DNA of 64,000 nucleotides, taken from positions 1-64,000 of the forward strand of contig CAKVIN010000014.1 of NCBI GenBank assembly GCA_934754425.1. Reading direction: 5' to 3'. The DNA comes from an uncultured Candidatus Melainabacteria bacterium. GTDB lineage: Bacteria > Cyanobacteriota > Vampirovibrionia > Gastranaerophilales > Gastranaerophilaceae. Position numbers and translations under genes: made by a program. Of the stretch, positions 44,833 to 54,045 are shown piece by piece; position 1 is the stretch's first letter; every line of letters begins with the position of its first letter. The notes beneath the pieces were generated by a model. It had not been told where the DNA came from. It ran no database searches and saw only the letters and a list, made by a program, of their open reading frames with translations.

Positions 44833-45288
44833 ATGGAAATAAAACATTTTGAAACATTTTATAAAAAAGGTTTATATATAGCAAAACAGTCACAACAAAA
44901 TACAAACGGCTCAAAACAAGCAATAGAATATGCACGAAAAAACTTCAGTAAGACAGACTTAAATTCATTTTATAACATTGGAGTTTTATCAAAAAAATTA
45001 CAACTAATTTTAAACACAAAAACGGTTTTAATAAAATTTTCAATTGATAGTATTGTAAAAAATCTTATAAAACATCCTGAAATTAATTTTGAAGAATATC
45101 TCTTCCTAGATATAATACTCAAAAATCCAGATAAAATTGCAACATCAAAAACCAGTAATAACAGCGTATTACTTTTAAAACATAAAGAAAAATACTACCA
45201 AGCAGTTCTAAAGGCAACTATAGATAAAACAGAAAACTACTTAACATCGTTTCGGTTGTTAAATGAAACAGAATTTTCAAAGCTATAA
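44833..45288 (+). CDS. unknown small protein, possibly PBECR/RelE-like nuclease fold
   Basis: A 151-residue protein encoded on the opposite strand between flhB and fliR. The C-terminal half (FEEYLFLDIILKNPDKIATSKTSNNSVLLLKHKEKYYQAVLKATIDKTENYLTSFRLLNE when read with its gaps) has the order helix, NPD turn, strand, strand, T-x-F strand. That order recalls the phage Barnase-EndoU-ColicinE5/D-RelE-like (PBECR) group. That resemblance is weak and by eye. No antitoxin gene is adjacent. The stop codon overlaps the terminator T run of the small RNA on the other strand. Confidence 0.7.
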   Translation: MEIKHFETFYKKGLYIAKQSQQNTNGSKQAIEYARKNFSKTDLNSFYNIGVLSKKLQLILNTKTVLIKFSIDSIVKNLIKHPEINFEEYLFLDIILKNPDKIATSKTSNNSVLLLKHKEKYYQAVLKATIDKTENYLTSFRLLNETEFSKL

Positions 45289-45377
45289 AAAAGAGAACCT
45301 CTACTATGTGGACTTAGCTTCCCCACTGTTGCCTAATGGCTGCGGTTGCAAGATTTACCGTGTCAAGAAGTTCTCTT
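45287..45377 (-). ncRNA. candidate small RNA 2 (about 91 nt), unassigned
   Basis: A minus-strand transcript predicted from 45377 to about 45287. Its two ends pair (AAGAGAAC at the 5' end with GTTCTCTT at the 3' end), followed by T6, so the closing helix is also the terminator. The interior contains GCC-ATTA-GGC and GTGG...CCAC helices and G-rich loops. It has a TTGAAA-17-TATAAT promoter placed so that transcription starts at the first base of the closing stem. It lacks the SRP core GTCAGG...GGAA...GCAGC and I do not recognise a known RNA family. Confidence 0.75.
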
Positions 45378-45383
45378 ATCAAT

Positions 45384-45412
45384 ATTATAGCTTAATTTTT
45401 ATAATTTTTCAA
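45384..45412 (-). promoter_or_regulatory. promoter of small RNA 2
   Basis: On the minus strand: TTGAAA (45407-45412), 17 bases, TATAAT (45384-45389), just beyond the fliR stop. It is identical in both boxes and spacing to the promoter of small RNA 1. Confidence 0.8.
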
Positions 45413-45418
45413 CTATAC

Positions 45419-46198
45419 CTAAAATAAAAGTGCTATTTTTTCCATAAACTGGCCGATTATTACTGTTATATATTCTGCCATTGGACGCATAAACATCAAT
45501 GACAAAAGAAGTCCAAGATATATTTTTAAAGGCATAGATACCATAAAAATGTTCATTTGCGGCATCATTTTTGACGTAAAACCAAGTAACACATCCGTAA
45601 TAAATAAAACGCCAAAAATAGGAAGTGAAATTCCCAACCCAATACCAAAGATTTGTCCGGATACTGTTACAATATTTCCAACTAATTCCGGTGAAAAAAC
45701 TATATTATATCCGATTGGCATTGATTTAAAACTGTTATATATTGCCGAAAATAACCATTGATGAGCGCCTAAACCAATAAAAAGCATTGTTGCCAAAAAC
45801 GTATAAGCTTGTGTTATTACAGGAGATTGTCCACCAGAAGTCGGATTCAAAGCTTGGTCTGCAGACAACCCCATTTGAACGGCAAACATATTAACACCCA
45901 ATTCGACACCTACAAAGATTATATTTGCACAATACCCAATCGCAAAACCTACAAAAAATTCTTTTATTAATATTAATGTTAAAGCGGGAGCTGAAGTTGG
46001 CATTGCAAAAGCGGAATTATATTGAACAATTGGAAACAAAATAAAAGCAATCGTTGCAGCTAACCATATTTTTACTTGCATTGGAATCGGATAAGTAGAA
46101 AATATAGGTGCTGACATCAACAACCCAGTTAATCTGGTAAAAATTGCCATAAAAATTATTATATTACTTGGTGAAAATAATACGTCCAGATTAAACAT
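45419..46198 (-). CDS. fliR: flagellar export protein FliR
   Basis: A membrane component of the flagellar export gate. The 259-residue, very hydrophobic protein matches FliR: early helices (FMAIFTRLTGLLMSAPIF), then EFFVGFAIGYCANIIFVGVELGVNMFAVQMGLS near 85-117 with GLSADQALNP, a conserved family block. The ATG overlaps the fliQ stop region by one base. It is the last gene of fliP-fliQ-fliR. Confidence 0.95.
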   Translation of the reverse strand: MFNLDVLFSPSNIIIFMAIFTRLTGLLMSAPIFSTYPIPMQVKIWLAATIAFILFPIVQYNSAFAMPTSAPALTLILIKEFFVGFAIGYCANIIFVGVELGVNMFAVQMGLSADQALNPTSGGQSPVITQAYTFLATMLFIGLGAHQWLFSAIYNSFKSMPIGYNIVFSPELVGNIVTVSGQIFGIGLGISLPIFGVLFITDVLLGFTSKMMPQMNIFMVSMPLKIYLGLLLSLMFMRPMAEYITVIIGQFMEKIALLF

Positions 46199-46473
46199 TA
46201 TGCCCCGCCAATTAATTGAGGAATCATATCCATAAATTCATTAAATGTTGTTATAAAAATACTGAACATCCAAGGCATAAGAAATATTAACAAAAGCACA
46301 CAACCAACAATTTTAGGTACAAATGTCAATGTAGATTCTTGAATTTGTGTGACTGTCTGAAATATACTTACTAAAAGACCGAGCACAACACCCACCAACA
46401 AAATTGGTACTGAAATTTCCAGAGTCAATATAAACATTTTTTGTAAAAGTGTTATGATTATATCTTGATTCAT
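46198..46473 (-). CDS. fliQ: flagellar export protein FliQ
   Basis: A small two-helix subunit of the export gate. From the ATG at 46473 it is 91 residues, the usual 89-90; a longer frame to 46512 overlaps fliP and adds a basic, atypical leader. Sequence ISVPILLVGVVLGLLVSIFQTVTQIQESTLTFVPKI is the family signature. A purine-rich AAAGG lies further upstream than usual (about 14 bases), so the start is a little uncertain. Confidence 0.93.
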   Translation of the reverse strand: MNQDIIITLLQKMFILTLEISVPILLVGVVLGLLVSIFQTVTQIQESTLTFVPKIVGCVLLLIFLMPWMFSIFITTFNEFMDMIPQLIGGA

Positions 46474-46501
46474 TTTAAGTTTGATTACCTTTCTATGCTT
46501 T

Positions 46502-47260
46502 CTAATGTACAAAGCTTTCTACCAGAGATTTTACAACTAAATACCAACCATCTACCATTACAAACATTATAAGTTTAAATGGCAAAGCAATCATAGTTGG
46601 TGGCAAAAACATCATACCCATTGATACAAGAACTGATGAAACAACAATATCAATTACCAAAAACGGAAGATATACTACAAAACCAATCGTGAATGCAGTT
46701 TTTAGTTCACTTAAAATAAATGATGGTAATAAAACATAAGTTGGAACATCATCTTTATTTTTAGGTTTTTCTATTTTCGCCATTCTTACAAACAAAGCAA
46801 GTTCTTTTTCATGAGTTTGTTTGAACATAAAATTACGCACAGGAACAATACCTCTATCAAGCGCAACTTGTTGTGTAATTTGATTTTTCATATACGGTTG
46901 AAGTGCCTGTTCATTAATTTCATTAAAAGTTGGTGCCATAATAAAAAATGTTAATATTAAAGCTAAACTTGTTATAACCTGATTAGGTGGCAAATTACCG
47001 GCACCTAATGCTTGTCTTGTAAGTGATAAAACAACTACAAGTCTTACAAAAGAAGTTGTCATAATCAATATACTTGGTGCTAATGTTAAAATCGTCAACC
47101 AAATTAAAATCTGCAACCCATTTGTGAAATCTTGTGGAGAATTTGCGGTTTGCATTCCAATATTTATATTAGGAAAAGACATTGCTGCTTCTGATGGCAA
47201 GAACGACATCAAAAATATACCCAACAAAGCTCCCCAACGCTTTAAACGATTTATATTCAT
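46502..47260 (-). CDS. fliP: flagellar export protein FliP
   Basis: The core of the export gate with FliQ and FliR. The 252-residue protein has a cleavable-type signal (RWGALLGIFLMSFLPSEAA), then WLTILTLAPSILIMTTSFVRLVVVLSLTRQALG near residues 54-86 and TFFIMAPTFNEINEQALQPY, both diagnostic. It is the first gene of fliPQR. Upstream (47297-47329) lies a looser version of the shared CAATT/TATATATG element. Confidence 0.96.
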   Translation of the reverse strand: MNINRLKRWGALLGIFLMSFLPSEAAMSFPNINIGMQTANSPQDFTNGLQILIWLTILTLAPSILIMTTSFVRLVVVLSLTRQALGAGNLPPNQVITSLALILTFFIMAPTFNEINEQALQPYMKNQITQQVALDRGIVPVRNFMFKQTHEKELALFVRMAKIEKPKNKDDVPTYVLLPSFILSELKTAFTIGFVVYLPFLVIDIVVSSVLVSMGMMFLPPTMIALPFKLIMFVMVDGWYLVVKSLVESFVH

Positions 47261-47356
47261 CTATTTATTTCCTTAAAACGACTATTTATAATAATACATA
47301 TATAGAATATCAAAGCATGCCGTAAATTGGCAAATCTTTAAGTTTTATTGCAAAAA

Positions 47357-48721
47357 TTATAAACTTAGAGAATTTTCGCTAATAAATTTTTCCAATGTTT
47401 CAACCGCTCTTTGTGAAAGCTTTTCTGTTTTTATTTTTTTATTCTTCCGTTCATTTTTAGCTAATTCTATCGGACTTACGATTGCCCAATTTGAATTTGT
47501 AGGTTGAAGTGGTAAATATCTTAAAGAACCATCTCGAGAAGAAATATGTTCTAAATGAGCAATGTCAGTTATATAAAATGTTAATGCACCTAACATTGTT
47601 TCAAGTGGAAGTTTAATTAAATCTTGCCCTAAAATTCTTTTAGCCATATTGATACCAGCCAACATGCCAGTAGCAATTGATTCTGTATATCCTTCCGTTC
47701 CCGTAATCTGTCCTGCAAAAAACAGTCCTTCTCTTTCTTTAGCCTCAAGAGTTTGATTCAAAATCTGAGGACTATTTATAAAAGTATTTCTGTGCATAAC
47801 ACCATATCTAACAATATTGGCATCTTCTAACCCCGGAATAGAATGTATGAGTTCTTTTTGAGCACCCCATTTTAAATTGGTTTGAAAACCAACCAGATTA
47901 AATAATGTTTTTGCAGAATTATCTTGACGTAATTGTACGACTGCATAATTTTCTATTCCTGTTCTCTTATCAACAAGTCCTACTGGTTTCATAGGTCCAA
48001 ATCGTAATGTATCTACTCCTCTTGATGCTAAAACTTCAACCGGTAAACAAGATTCAAAGAATTTTGCGGATTTATCAACTTGATGTTGTTCAATTCTTGG
48101 AGCATTAATCAATATGTTATAAAAGTTCTTATATTCATCTTCGTTCATCGGACAATTGATATATGAAGCCTCACCTTTATCATATCTTGAACCCCAAAAC
48201 GCTTTATCAAAATTAATTGAATCTATTTCTACAATTGGTGCTATTGCATCAAAAAAATGTAAATGTTCATTTTTAGTAAATTCTTTTATTGATTCAGCGA
48301 ATTTATCACTTGTCAACGGGCCGGAAGCTATTATAACATTTCCATCCGGTATTTCTGTAATTTCTTCTCTAATAAGCTCTATATTTGAATCATTTTTGAT
48401 TTTTTCTGATACTGCTTTGGAAAAATCTTCTCTTGCAATAGCTAGTGCATTACCTGCCGGAACTGCATTCTGATAAGCAATTTTAATCAACTCGCCGCCT
48501 AGAAGTTGCATTTCTTTCTTTAACAATCCACTCGCATTTGTAATATCAGATGAGCCAAGACTATTAGAACAAACGAATTCCGCACAATCACCGGTTACAT
48601 GAGCACCTGTAGTTTTATTCGGACGCATTTCATAAAGTTTAACTTTTATCCCTCTTTTAGAAAGCTGTAACGCTGCTTCTGAACCTGCCAAGCCGGCACC
48701 AATTATTTTAACTTCTTGCAT
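47357..48721 (-). CDS. trmFO: folate-dependent tRNA (uracil-54) methyltransferase TrmFO
   Basis: Makes ribothymidine-54 in tRNA using methylene-THF and FAD. The 454-residue protein has an N-terminal FAD site (VKIIGAGLAGSEAALQLSKRG), then LYEMRP and FVCSNSLGS (with the catalytic-region Cys), and late FAGQITGTEGYTESIATGMLAGIN. It is complete and probably monocistronic. GAGGA lies about 7 bases before the ATG. Confidence 0.95.
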   Translation of the reverse strand: MQEVKIIGAGLAGSEAALQLSKRGIKVKLYEMRPNKTTGAHVTGDCAEFVCSNSLGSSDITNASGLLKKEMQLLGGELIKIAYQNAVPAGNALAIAREDFSKAVSEKIKNDSNIELIREEITEIPDGNVIIASGPLTSDKFAESIKEFTKNEHLHFFDAIAPIVEIDSINFDKAFWGSRYDKGEASYINCPMNEDEYKNFYNILINAPRIEQHQVDKSAKFFESCLPVEVLASRGVDTLRFGPMKPVGLVDKRTGIENYAVVQLRQDNSAKTLFNLVGFQTNLKWGAQKELIHSIPGLEDANIVRYGVMHRNTFINSPQILNQTLEAKEREGLFFAGQITGTEGYTESIATGMLAGINMAKRILGQDLIKLPLETMLGALTFYITDIAHLEHISSRDGSLRYLPLQPTNSNWAIVSPIELAKNERKNKKIKTEKLSQRAVETLEKFISENSLSL

Positions 48722-48779
48722 ATAAATCCTCTAAAATTTACTTCTATTAAAATGATACACAAAACATGAAATAAAAATT

Positions 48780-49940
48780 TTATATATTTCTTTTAATGTA
48801 TTTTTTATGAAACATATATAACATTCCGAATCCAACAAACGCAAATATCGCTCCCGGAATTGTTGTATAATTATAAGCTAATCCATGAGTTATTGGAATT
48901 CCTCCAACAAAAGCACCAATTGCATTACCAAGATTGAATGATATTTGAGAGAAGGATGCACCAAGCATTTCTCCGCCTTTTGCATTTTCTATCAATAAAA
49001 CTTGTTGTGGTGCAGACACCCCAAACAAACAAGCGGTACATATGCACATCAATAATACCGAAACAATTGGATTATGTGAAAAGAAAAATATCAAAATTAA
49101 TGCAACACAAGCTGTGAGTTGAGTTAATCCAGCAACTTTCGCAGGAGAAAATTTATCAGAAAGTTTTCCTCCAAGAAGATTCCCAACACACATGCCGGCA
49201 CCTGCCAATATCATTATTAAAGAAACATATTGTGGCAAGATTCCCGAAACTTTTACAAGTAAGGGATTTATGTAACTATACCAACAAAAAATTCCACCAT
49301 TGCCCATAATAACAGCAACAATCAATAACCAAGGACCAAGACTTTTTAAGAACTTAAACTGTCCTCTAAAACCAGTATCAGGTAGTGGTTTTAAATATGG
49401 AACAAATTTACAAATGGAATAAACAATAAAAACTCCGATTAAACCAACCAATATAAAAATTATTCTCCAAGTGAAATTATGACTGATAAAACTTCCTATT
49501 GGTATGCCTAATAAATTTGCAACTGTCATGCCGGAACACATAATAGCTACCGCCAAATTCTGTTTTCCTCTTTCGCACAATCTTCCTGCAGAAATGGCTC
49601 CAACTCCGAAAAAAGCTCCGTGTGGAAGCCCTGCAATAAATCTTGTTAGGCAAAATAAGTGGTAATTTCCTACAAAAGCGGTAGATAAATTTGCGATTGT
49701 AAAAATAGACATTAACCAGATTAAAATTGTTTTAAGTGGTTTTGTTCTAGCTGTAAGTACCAGTAATATTGAACCGGCAACAACTCCCAGTGCATACAAA
49801 GATATAAAATTTCCTGCTTGTGGAATAGTAACGTGCATAGATTTTGCTGTATCCGGTAAAATCGCCATCATAACATATTCTGTTATTCCCAATCCGAATG
49901 TCCCTAATGCTAATGGAAGTAAGCACATACTTTTTCTCAT
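48780..49940 (-). CDS. MFS efflux transporter (DHA1/AraJ-like)
   Basis: A 12-helix major facilitator of 386 residues. It opens LALGTFGLGITEYVMMAILPDTAKSMHVTIPQAG, the pattern of AraJ-type sugar or drug efflux proteins, and has RFIAGLPHGAFFGVGAI (motif B/C-like region) near 90. The substrate is unknown. It starts 12 bases after the TolC-family gene, which starts 6 bases after the response regulator, so the three form an operon. Confidence 0.9.
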   Translation of the reverse strand: MRKSMCLLPLALGTFGLGITEYVMMAILPDTAKSMHVTIPQAGNFISLYALGVVAGSILLVLTARTKPLKTILIWLMSIFTIANLSTAFVGNYHLFCLTRFIAGLPHGAFFGVGAISAGRLCERGKQNLAVAIMCSGMTVANLLGIPIGSFISHNFTWRIIFILVGLIGVFIVYSICKFVPYLKPLPDTGFRGQFKFLKSLGPWLLIVAVIMGNGGIFCWYSYINPLLVKVSGILPQYVSLIMILAGAGMCVGNLLGGKLSDKFSPAKVAGLTQLTACVALILIFFFSHNPIVSVLLMCICTACLFGVSAPQQVLLIENAKGGEMLGASFSQISFNLGNAIGAFVGGIPITHGLAYNYTTIPGAIFAFVGFGMLYMFHKKYIKRNI

Positions 49941-49952
49941 TTTATATTTCCT

Positions 49953-51254
49953 CTATAAATTATCCGGTAGTGTAAAGTTTTCGTCGTTAACTTCTCTCAA
50001 GAAGTTTGTCCAACTGTTATAGTATTCGGCAAGAGCCTGAGTATATCCTATTATAATTGATTTGTAAGATTGTTTCATAACTATTAAAGAAGTTAAATCA
50101 GATTTCCCAGCTTCATAGCTTTTTTTACTGGTTTCAATCAAGGATTCTGATCCGGTTACAATATTTTTTTCATAATGATTAAGATTATCTGCAGCTGTTA
50201 AAAATCTTTCATAAGCTGCACTAACATCCTTCACAGCTCTATTCTGTACTGATGCATACTTTAATTCAGCTTGCTGCAGTTTTATTGCTGCATTTTTAAT
50301 TTCAGGACTATAATTATACAAAATCGGTAAATTTATCAAATTTGCTTCTATATACGCTCCATTATTAAAATTTCCGGTTGTACTATATTTCCCTGGTTTA
50401 TAAGCGTATCCGCCGGATATCTGTATATCAGGAATTCGTTGTCTTGCAACCAGCGTAAGATTTTTTTCAGCAATGTCTATTTCTTGTTTTGAAATTTGAA
50501 TATCGAATCTATTTGATAAAGCATTTTTTAAAATAAAATCAAATGAAGGAAAATTGTACTCTGGAGGGGGAGTCATCATTTCTGCGTAATTATTTTCTTC
50601 ATCAAAAATATTATCCATACTATCATATTGTACATTATGTGGATCGTTGATTACTTTATTAAATTCAGCAAGTGCTTTTTTTACATTTACTCGAGCAGAA
50701 TTAACCTGAGTTATCATTTGATTTAACGCAATTTCTGCTTGAATTACATCAATATCCGGAGCATGGTTATTTTTTACTTTATTTTTTGCAATTTTTAATA
50801 ATTCTTCTTGAAGTTCACGTTGTTGTTCTAAAGTAAATAATATAGATTTTGCAGCAACTAAATTTATATACGATTCTCTAACATCCATTTTTAAATCAAA
50901 AATAGTGTAATCTATGTTTTTTTCAACGAGTTTCAAATTTGATTTTGCAAGATTTTTGCGTGCACTTCTTTTTGCTATTTCAAAGTTTTCACTAAGCCCA
51001 AATTGTTTGGGTTCTTCGTTTCCTGCGGCACCCATAAAATAGAATGCATCAAAAGTCGGATTCTGAAATCTATTTGCAACTTTAATTTGATTTTTTGCAA
51101 TATCACTATTAAGTTTTGTCGCCTGTAAATCAATATTATTATCTAGCGCAACCTTAATTGCCTGATTCAAATAAACTTTTTTTGTATCATTAATTGCAAA
51201 GACTGAAGTTTGTATTGTTATAAAAAATAGTATTACTAAAAATATTCTTTTCAT
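49953..51254 (-). CDS. TolC/CzcC-family outer-membrane efflux protein
   Basis: An outer-membrane channel of a tripartite exporter. The 433-residue protein has a Sec signal (MKRIFLVILFFITIQTSVFA, cleaved near residue 20) and two TolC-type repeats: LNQAIKVALDNNIDLQATKLN near 30 and the second from about 235 (FILKNALSNRFDIQISKQEI). It is closer to CzcC than to TolC by length and the early GLSENFEIAKRSARK. No membrane fusion protein is adjacent; an MFS transporter follows. Confidence 0.9.
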   Translation of the reverse strand: MKRIFLVILFFITIQTSVFAINDTKKVYLNQAIKVALDNNIDLQATKLNSDIAKNQIKVANRFQNPTFDAFYFMGAAGNEEPKQFGLSENFEIAKRSARKNLAKSNLKLVEKNIDYTIFDLKMDVRESYINLVAAKSILFTLEQQRELQEELLKIAKNKVKNNHAPDIDVIQAEIALNQMITQVNSARVNVKKALAEFNKVINDPHNVQYDSMDNIFDEENNYAEMMTPPPEYNFPSFDFILKNALSNRFDIQISKQEIDIAEKNLTLVARQRIPDIQISGGYAYKPGKYSTTGNFNNGAYIEANLINLPILYNYSPEIKNAAIKLQQAELKYASVQNRAVKDVSAAYERFLTAADNLNHYEKNIVTGSESLIETSKKSYEAGKSDLTSLIVMKQSYKSIIIGYTQALAEYYNSWTNFLREVNDENFTLPDNL

Positions 51255-51260
51255 AATTTT

Positions 51261-51956
51261 TTAAATATTTAACTTGTAACCGCCACCATAAATCGTTTCT
51301 ATATATTTTTTGCCATCAGCAATCTTATCAATTTTACTTCTTAAATGTCTTATATGAACTCTGATTGTTTCAACATTATCATCCGGTTCATATCCCCAAA
51401 TGTCTTTAAGTAACTTTGCTCCGGATATCATGTTGCCATGATTTTGGAATAATAAATTAAAAATATCAAATTCAATCGGAGTTAATTTTTGAATCTTATC
51501 ATTAATCTGAACGCTATAAGCTTCAGGTATTAGCGTAATTTCTTTATACGTTAATAATTCTCTAGTTGCAGAAGATTTTGGAATCTGATTCGTTCTTTTT
51601 AACAATGCTCTAACCCGAACAATCAATTCATCAATTTCAAAAGGTTTAGTCAAATAATCATCCACACCAATATCAAAACCTTCAACCTTATTATTCAATT
51701 CTGATAAAGCTGTTAGCATAATTATCGGAGTTTCAGATATTTCAGGACACTGTTTTATACGTCTTGCAACCGTATACCCGTCAACTTCCGGCATCATAAC
51801 ATCAAGAATAATAAGATTAGGCTCTTCTTGTTTTGCTTTCGCAAAACCTTCAACACCATTATAAGCTTGAATCACATTATAACCTTGTAATTCAAGATTA
51901 ACTTTAACAAGTTCGTTTATTGCTATATCATCATCAACTACAAGAATTTTAGTCAT
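51261..51956 (-). CDS. OmpR-family response regulator
   Basis: A two-component transcription factor of 231 residues. The receiver domain (about 1-118) has ILVVDDD, the phospho-acceptor in LIILDVMMPEVDGY near Asp53, T/S at MLTALS, and K at YLTKPF. The winged-helix domain (about 135-231) ends IRVHIRHLRSKID...YIETIYGGGYKL. ATG at 51956 has GGAG nine bases upstream; a TTG at 51962 is an alternative. It overlaps the rmuC stop by 8 bases. The efflux genes follow, so they are likely targets. No histidine kinase is in the window. Confidence 0.94.
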   Translation of the reverse strand: MTKILVVDDDIAINELVKVNLELQGYNVIQAYNGVEGFAKAKQEEPNLIILDVMMPEVDGYTVARRIKQCPEISETPIIMLTALSELNNKVEGFDIGVDDYLTKPFEIDELIVRVRALLKRTNQIPKSSATRELLTYKEITLIPEAYSVQINDKIQKLTPIEFDIFNLLFQNHGNMISGAKLLKDIWGYEPDDNVETIRVHIRHLRSKIDKIADGKKYIETIYGGGYKLNI

Positions 51957-53148
51957 TTGCAAAAACTCCTTCTAAAACATCTTCTTCTATAGATTCTTCC
52001 GGTTCGGCCAATAATTTTTCAGGTATTTCTTTATTTGTATTAATACCGAATTCTCTTAATGCTTCAACTTGAGAGAACAAGCTCGGTTTATTTTTACTAT
52101 TACGTCTGAAACGATTTATTGTTGTATTTAATTTTTTATTTACATCATCAAAACGCTTTTGGACATCAAGTAAATCTTCGCAAAATTGAACAAAAGTTTC
52201 GTACAAGTTTGTACCTGCATTAACTATCTGATTAATACTTTCTTTTTGTTTTTGTTGTGCCATCAATTGATTAACAAGCCTTATTGTAGCTAGAAGAGAT
52301 GATGTTCCTACAATAATAATATTGGATTTATAAGCATTATTAATAAGTTCTGCATCTTCATAAAGTAAATTTACAGATGTTTCTATCGGCATATACATAA
52401 GTACAAAATCAGGTTGAGATAAATCACCTGCATTTTGATAATTCTTATTAGCTAAATCAACAATTCTTTTTTTAACTTCATTTTTAAATTCTTTAAGTTT
52501 GTCATTATCTTTTATGTACTCTAAATAACTTGTGAGTGTTACTTTTGAATCAATAATAAGATGGTGGTCGTTAGGAAGATTAATAACAACATCCGGTCTT
52601 ATGATATGCTCTTCATTATCTCTAAGGTTAGCTGATGTCATAACCATTTGTTTAGAATAATGTATACCTTCAACCATACCGCAAGATTGTAAAATTGTAT
52701 CAAGCAAATCTTCTCCGTATGAACCTTTTACATTTTGATTTTTTGTTAAAGCTTCAACAAGATTTTTTGCTTCTTGTTCAATAACTTTGTTATTCTTTTC
52801 CAAATTTCCGATTTGTTCAACAATCTTAGTTGTGTTTTCAACTCCGGCAAGATTAAATTTTTCAACTTTAGCTTTGAATTCACCTAATTCTTTTGTTAAC
52901 GGAAGGATTTTTTCTTCTAAACTTTCTCGATTTTGTTTACGCAAATCTTCTTGTTCATTTTTAATTGTTTCATTGGCAAGTTGAACAAAATCACGCTTAA
53001 TTATTTCTTGCAATTCCTCTGCTGATTTTGATTTTGCGCTAACTGTTATTAATTCTTCCTTCAACGCATGGATTTTCTTTGAATAAAACACATAAAATAT
53101 TACTGATGCTAACAATATTCCAACTAAAAATGATAAAACAGCAATCAT
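51949..53148 (-). CDS. rmuC: RmuC-family DNA recombination protein
   Basis: RmuC proteins limit inversion of short repeats and carry a restriction-like nuclease fold. The 399-residue protein has one N-terminal membrane helix (VLSFLVGILLASVIFYVFYS), a coiled coil (about 25-125), and the RmuC domain from about 135 (GSYGEDLLDTILQSCGMVEGIHY, then RPDVVINLPNDHHLIIDSKVTLTSY, with D and D-x-K nuclease-like residues). GGAGGAG lies just before the ATG. It leads into the response regulator gene. Confidence 0.93.
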   Translation of the reverse strand: MIAVLSFLVGILLASVIFYVFYSKKIHALKEELITVSAKSKSAEELQEIIKRDFVQLANETIKNEQEDLRKQNRESLEEKILPLTKELGEFKAKVEKFNLAGVENTTKIVEQIGNLEKNNKVIEQEAKNLVEALTKNQNVKGSYGEDLLDTILQSCGMVEGIHYSKQMVMTSANLRDNEEHIIRPDVVINLPNDHHLIIDSKVTLTSYLEYIKDNDKLKEFKNEVKKRIVDLANKNYQNAGDLSQPDFVLMYMPIETSVNLLYEDAELINNAYKSNIIIVGTSSLLATIRLVNQLMAQQKQKESINQIVNAGTNLYETFVQFCEDLLDVQKRFDDVNKKLNTTINRFRRNSKNKPSLFSQVEALREFGINTNKEIPEKLLAEPEESIEEDVLEGVFAND

Positions 53149-53176
53149 TTCTCCTCCTTAAAATCCCCTTTAATAA

Positions 53177-53219
53177 ATCAGGCTTCCTTTATTATAAAAT
53201 ATCATAAAAGAAGCCCGAT
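53177..53219 (-). terminator. long hairpin between the Bax-inhibitor-like gene and rmuC
   Basis: ATCAGGCTTCCTTTAT (53177-53192) pairs with ATAAAAGAAGCCCGAT (53204-53219), 14 of 16 Watson-Crick with G-T wobbles and a short loop. There is no strong T run after it on the minus strand, so partial termination or transcript protection is possible. Confidence 0.6.
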
Positions 53220-53226
53220 AAAAAAT

Positions 53227-53952
53227 TTATTTTCTATCTTGTAATTTAGCCAGCAACTTTAATATTTCTAAATAAAGCCATACAATTGTTACCATTAAAC
53301 CAAATGCACCGTACCACTCCATATCTTTAGGTAGCATTCTTTTTGCACCTTGTTCGATAAAATCAAAATCAATAATCAAATTCAACGCTGCAATTACTAC
53401 TACAATTACACTAAATCCAATACCAAGCAAAGATGATGAATTTATAACAGGAACAGCATAGTGGAAAAAATGACCAATTAAATCTACTAAATATATTACA
53501 GCAATTGAACATGTAGAAATAAAAATAACACTTCTGAATTTGTCAGAACATTTGATTATATTAGCTCTATATAGAATTAACATAGAAAATAAAGCTGCAA
53601 ATGTTCCGGCAACAGCCTGAACTACAATACCATTATACATTTGTTCAAACATTGCAGATATTCCACCTAAAAGCAACCCTTCACATACTGCATAAATCGG
53701 TATTAAAATTTTTGTTCTGGTAAATGCTATAATCATAGCTAAAACAAAAGCTACAATACCACCAATACTTGTTAACATATACGCTTGATCAGTATATCCT
53801 TTGTTAAAAGTTGACCACACATATGATGCAGCAACAACCAATAACATACCTAAAAATACAGTAATTTGTATTGTGCCATTTACAGTCATTGCTTCGCCTT
53901 CATAAACTCTTTCTTGAGCAACAAACTTATCATTTAAAACTGGATTTGCCAT
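53227..53952 (-). CDS. Bax inhibitor-1/YccA-like membrane protein
   Basis: A 241-residue membrane protein with about seven helices. The family pattern is clear: MTVNGTIQITVFLGMLLVVAAS, IPIYAVCEGLLLGGISAMFE, NLIIDFDFIEQGAKRMLPKDMEWYGAFGLMVTIVWLYLEILKLL, which includes the paired acidic residues of the final helices. Bacterial members are linked to calcium leak or to control of FtsH-like proteases; the role here is unknown. AGGAGGG precedes the ATG. Confidence 0.88.
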   Translation of the reverse strand: MANPVLNDKFVAQERVYEGEAMTVNGTIQITVFLGMLLVVAASYVWSTFNKGYTDQAYMLTSIGGIVAFVLAMIIAFTRTKILIPIYAVCEGLLLGGISAMFEQMYNGIVVQAVAGTFAALFSMLILYRANIIKCSDKFRSVIFISTCSIAVIYLVDLIGHFFHYAVPVINSSSLLGIGFSVIVVVIAALNLIIDFDFIEQGAKRMLPKDMEWYGAFGLMVTIVWLYLEILKLLAKLQDRK

Positions 53953-54045
53953 ACACCCTCCTTCTTCACTTCAATTGGTATTATAACATATAATTTAATT
54001 TAAAATAATAGATATTAATCTTTTTTTAATATATGATAATGAACA

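Noticed and set aside
45287..45377. Small RNA 2 considered as SRP RNA
   Set aside because: It lacks the GTCAGG...GGAA...GCAGC core, which is found intact at 61771-62035.
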